Source: Siphonodentalium dalli
Taxonomy: Eukaryota > Mollusca > Scaphopoda > Gadilida > Siphonodentaliidae
Direction of reading: 5' to 3'
DNA length: 64,000 nt
Assembly: GCA_032622095.1 (NCBI GenBank)
Contig: CP136067.1
Location: 95,782,707-95,846,706 of the forward strand
The notes under the pieces are model-generated. The model did not search any database. It had not been told where the DNA came from and worked only from the letters and a program-made list of their open reading frames with translations. Made by a program: the position numbers and the translations under genes. Every line of letters starts with the position of its first letter. The first letter of the stretch is position 1. Positions 40,001-46,000 of this stretch are shown piece after piece.

Positions 40001-43000
40001 TGGCGTGAATTTAATGAAATAACTTTTAAAACTATATCAATATCAGTCAGACACCGATTCTTCTTCATTCCTTGCCCCCCCCCCCCCCCCAATTCCAAAT
40101 AATGTTTGCACAACAATAATGCATTTTGGTACACCTGGTACTATTTCCTGTGATACATTTCTGCATATCATTATTATAGAATGGGTTTACTAAATGGAAT
40201 AAGGGTCAGTTCATGTCATAACTGGAGAATCTCTATGAGTCGCAATTCTATACGAAATTCATTAACCAAGTGCACTAAATTCGATTTTCGAGGCTCGAAT
40301 CGAATTTAGCGGACAATGTTAATAAATTATGAATAGTATTGCGACGAATTTGAGATCCGTTTTATCACATAATCTCGAAATGGCTGGAGTTAAAAAAAAA
40401 TTAATATCAATTTCCTGATCACATCCAAAGAGGAAGTAAAGACACCTTCAAGAAAATATATAGTTCCATTTTAAATGTGTCTTTTCATGTTGACAAAACT
40501 GGTCAATCACCCTTATCACCGAAATTTATCTCAGTCAACACTAAATAACTCAACACAAATCGAATCGAAGGATTCCACCTTTGCATCGGCTAGCTCCAGG
40601 TCTAATTTAAGTTGCCGTTATTTCCCATCCAGATGTCTGTCAAAAATTAGTTGATAGAATCCATTTAATTTATTTTATCAAAAATCACCTGACAAAATTG
40701 TTACCAAGATTGCAGTGGCAATCCATTGCGTGCTTAACAAGTTAACAAATGTTTGAACATAGATACTAATTGCAGTAAGATTCGGAAATCTGAACTGGGA
40801 AACGGATCTGTTCAATCTCAATTCTGCATGTGTTTGTACAAAAAACATATCCCATATATTTCGTACCAATCGATTGGCATAACTTAATGTATGGTGTTAT
40901 AATCCTAGGAAAAATGAGCGATTAATCGACTCGCAATTTTGTAGTCGATTTTGGTCAAAATTCTAGTTGACATTGACTACTCTATTAAAGGTACTCAATC
41001 CGATAAAACTCCTCTCAATTCTAGTTGACATTGACTACTCTATTAAAGGTACTCAATCCGATAAAACTCCTCTCAATTCTAGTTGACATTGACTACTCTA
41101 TTAATCGTTTCAGCATTAGTACCTGTAACAATCCGTATTTTATTTCCACTTCATGTAGCTCATGGTTCTGTAAATCTGGCGGAACAGACGAGATATTCTC
41201 GTGGAAGCCAAGAACATTTGACAAACTGGCAAACACCGGCTCGGTGGCAAAAGCAAGAGCATCCCTGAAATAAATTAGCCCATCATTATTAAATGGATTC
41301 TGCCATTCAGTGATAAAAGAATACATTGTGATGCTCTATTATTCATTTGGAGGGGTGTTTTGATCAAATAATAGCAAAAGAAATAGGATCATATTCAGTC
41401 ATTTGAGGAGAACATTTAGATAATAAATTATGCCATTTGTTGAACTTTGGGAGTCGGACATACTCTAACACCCTATTTCGTAATTACTCAGTCGGATTTT
41501 ACCAGATCCGACTCCCTTCATGAATTATGTCATGCAGGGTCCGCGAGATTTACTTTTGTCAAATATTTTGCCAAATGAAAATAATTTTTGCCATATGCTG
41601 TTAGAGAGTTGCCAAATGCTGTCAGTTTCTACAACATTGTGTCTTTTATTTTGATTATTAAGACAATCGCTGCTTGAGGGACCTTTGATATCAATAGGAA
41701 ATTTCTTACTCACAATATTGATTGTGTTATAAATGGGAGCTTGTGTTGCATAATACTTATTGGATCATAGAACAGTGATAATGGAGTGTGTATTGAACTC
41801 CAGCCATAGATACCCTGCTGGACAAAACAAGTGTCCATTGCCACTGCGGTGTATTTTCCATTCGACTGCGGTGTCAGAGTTTGTAACTGCAGTTGAGCAC
41901 CGTGGCCGAATGGCAAGTATACCGTGGCTGAACGGCAAGTACACTGCGGCTGAACGGCAAGTACACCATGGCCGAACGGCAACTACACCGTGGCCGAACG
42001 GCATGTACACCGTGGTTAGATTTCTGGTTTGTATCGTCTTTTTTCAGTTTAATGAACGTACTCCGTGGCAACTACACCATGGCTGAACGACAAGTAAACT
42101 GCGGCCCAACTGCAGTTAGCCGGTGGAGCTGCGGTGTAGTTGCATTTCGGCCGTGGTGGCAACGCTAGCCGCACCACGGTTAAGTGGACACTTGTTTTGT
42201 CCAGCAGGGTACCTATTCCTGATAACAGTCAACTTATCCCAAATATCCAAATGGGGAGAAGTTACCTCTCCCATTTTGTTCTCTAGGCTGGTCCCTGAAA
42301 AGAATATTGGGAAATATTTCTTCCCACCACAAGTTATGCTTCATAGGTACAGCGGGCTAGCATCACCAAATTCACCCTCTGGCTGGGAACCTCTGGGAAA
42401 TAGAAACTGAACTGAAGGGAAAGTAACTAAAACAATGTTAATTTGAGGCTATAGATACTTCACAGAACATGAGGCCTAAGCAGAATGACTTCTAAGCAGA
42501 GTTAGGTCCCCACTGCTAGCCCACTAAATTCACCCTTCTGAGACCTCATTCTGGAAATGTCAGCCACACTATTTCCAGGCTTGGCAGAAATGTGATAGAA
42601 CGTGTCTCTATGGTTACTTACCTGCTTTCCTCTAATGGATGAAGAACTGAGAGTATTTTGGGATGTCGTAGCCGTGTAAGTTGTGAGATACCTTTTCTCA
42701 GTGTTTCTATGATTAACTCCTTGTCATTTTTTGAATATCTGTCGATGGATTTCTTCTCAAAAATAAACACGGATGCTTCCTGTAATGAAATTTTATGAAT
42801 GTGGAGACCATTATGGATGTGGAGACCATTATGAATGTGGATACCATCATGACTGTGGAGACCATCATGAATGTGGAGGGCTAGCATCACCAATTTCACC
42901 CTCTGGGAACCTTATTCTGCTGAGACCTCAAATGCTATGGGAGACCTACATGTAGGAACAGATTGAAGTTCCCCAGTTGAAGCTGGTGATGTTCACCCAT

Positions 43001-46000
43001 TAGTCACCTCAATTATGCATTTTATCTTCTGCAAATTAGGGGAAATAGAAATTGAACAAAAGGGAAAAAACAAATGTTAATTTGAGACTATAGACACTTC
43101 CCAGAAGATGAGGCCTGAGCAGAATGAGGTCCCCAGAGGGTGAATTTAGTGATGCTAGCCCACTGTGCGGGGTAGCATCATTAAATTCACCCAATGGTGA
43201 CCTGGTTCTGCAAATGACAGACACACTATTTCAAGGCTAGAAGCTGCCACTGCTCACAGTCGAAACAGTATTCAGGCATATCGCGATACATGATATTTCA
43301 TAGCCCAATATGATACAGCATTCTGATCACGATTCACCATCGCTATTTTATAGAGTACTAGCAGATTAGCCTGCCACTGTCGGGATTGGTCCCATGGCTT
43401 TGGTCGATCCATTAATTTTTTTTTTTTTTCAAGGTAACCCTGTACGTCGCTGCCACCGCTGATGCCCGAAATATCGCCCAAGGTAATTTGCGGGTACCCG
43501 TGTCAAGGTCATGTTGGGTGGACAAAATAACCCGACAAAAATATTTCCCGTCCCAAGTTGACCATGCATAACAAATTTCACATCGATGTCACCGCTGACT
43601 ACCGAGATATCGCCCAAGGTCATTTGTGGGTACCTGTTTCAAGGTCAAGGTCACCTCAGGCGGACAAACTGACCCGACGAAAATCTCCCCCGTCCCTGGG
43701 AACCCCTAAGTACGAAATTTCGCCTCGATATCCCCTGTTTCCGAGACTTGCCGTATTTCACTAAAGTACATAAACGCTCTTTAATAGCGACGCCTCATAT
43801 ACAAATGCTCATTAATTATCACGCGATTAACCCATAAATCCCCATTACGGTGGCAGTTGAAGGGTGAAGGAGTGGTCGCACGGGCTCGCGAATGGTCTGA
43901 GTGCACTGCCTGTGGCTTTTTACCCTTACACAGCAAGTTTGGGTTCAATCGGCCCAGCAGTTCTCGAGTCTATAGCGGACATATACATATACAGAAGTCT
44001 CAAAATATATAGTAGACTAGCAGGTTAGCCCGCCACTGGCGGCATTCGTCCCATGGCTTTGGTCGATCCATTAATTTTAGTTTTAGTTTTACTCAAAAAC
44101 CAAATTTCAAGTCGATAGCTCCACCCGTTTCCGAGATCTGGTCTGCGCATGCGCGAATCTGGCGTCGCACGGGCTCGGCGACCCGATAAAATTCGTATCC
44201 GGGGCAAGATACATTCACATACCAAATTTCAAGTCGATAGCTCCACCCGTTTCCGATATCTCGTCTGCGCATGCGCTGCACGGGCGTCGCACAGGCTCGC
44301 CAATACGACAGCGACGACCACCTGGTCAAACTACACTCACGTACCAAGTTTCGTCCCGATCGGTCGAGGTGTTGGTATCTGATGCAAAAGACGAAATTGT
44401 GAGTGTTGGTCAATAGTCCCCGCCGTGAACCTCATCGTCGCAAAGAGCGGACAGTCAATTAACCCTGTTGTGAACCTCAATCACCAACGCGACGTAAACA
44501 TGTGTTGCGTTCTAAAAATAGGAAAGCACTTTCTCTCTGCATAATTCTGCAGATGCTAATAACGTTGCTCCCCGTAGGTAGCAATATCGTTGTTGTTGAT
44601 ATTTACGGCTTGGGGGCTATTTTCTTATTTAGCAAGTTTGAGCTCAATCGGTTAGAGTCTATAAAGGACACACTCATATATATGACACTTCCCGTAGGTA
44701 GCAAGTTTGAGCTCAATCGGCATTCCCTGGAATTTCCCGTAGATTGGCAGATTCCAGTAGCTTTATAACGGTATATCTGGGGAGAAATCTGATGCTATAT
44801 TCGTGATTATCTGGGATGATTTCGGTATTCGGTATATACTGTAAAAACAAAGCGCGCCATCCGTGCTCGCAGGGAATAAATTTCGAGCGATAACGTTTGC
44901 GTTCCCGTATAACGTTGAATGGGAAACAGACGCTCTTTATAGAGATGCGTCAAAAACAAACGCTCATTAAATAATCACTTGATTAACCCCCGCCGTGCCT
45001 TTGCGGTGATTTGAGATTGGAGAACGGGTGCTCTGAGCTTCTCTAAACCGCGACCACGGTCGTGTCGGTGGGATTTGACACTTACATAGGAAGTTTGAGC
45101 TCAATCTTTACACGCGTTTTGGATTCTATGAAGTACACACACACATATATACGAAGTCTCAAAATATATAGTATAGATCAGGGCTCGGAATCCTGGGCAA
45201 GCGGATATTTCTTTCACCTCTTGTTCATGCATATTGAAATGTAGGAGACATATTTTCTGTTCTATGTAGCGCTGAAAGGCGAACGGAAACTAGATAGAGT
45301 TCAGACAACAAGTTCTAGGGAATGGGCACAAATGCAGGAAATGTCCTCTAAGGTGCTGCAGCAATATGGGATCCTATAACCTTGACCTGAGGTGCTCTCT
45401 TATGATTGGATCACCATAGGAACTCAAAGAGACCTGTTGACAGGTCACCATAAGTTTCCTGTTATTACTTAGGGCAGTACATACTCCACTATGTGTCGCG
45501 TACTGTTATGTACATGTACAGTAATTGCTGGCATATATGTACACATGTAGGTTTGAAACTGTTTGGCCAAAAAGTTTTCTATGCAGGGACATACCCAGGC
45601 CGGTTTTCATACTGTTTACCAGTTTGGGCGCCCAATCTACAGGTGCCCAAAAAAAAAATTCAAACAAACTTTTTTTTTTTTAATTCAGGTCCCAATTCAT
45701 ATCATAACAAGATAAAAACTTTTATATATTGACATAAGATATTTAATTTTACAAAAAGATTTTAGTTTAAAGTTGGAATCTTACTGTAAAGTACCAGTAT
45801 GTTTGGCTTTATCAAGCTTTCATCTGTAAAAACTTCAAATAGTTTGAGTTCAGGTTTGTTATCATTCAGCCTTCAGACTTTAGTATTTCAATCAAATTCA
45901 AGTGAAATTACACAATACAGTACAGGAACAGTGACAATTTAATCAAATCAACCTGGTTATCATGTGGGATCTCATAATAACAAATGAATAATTAACATAG

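Noticed and set aside
41710-42086. Open frames on both strands with repeated HGV/WLNGKYT motifs
   Set aside because: Produced by the 22-bp repeat inside the TIR element; no domain.
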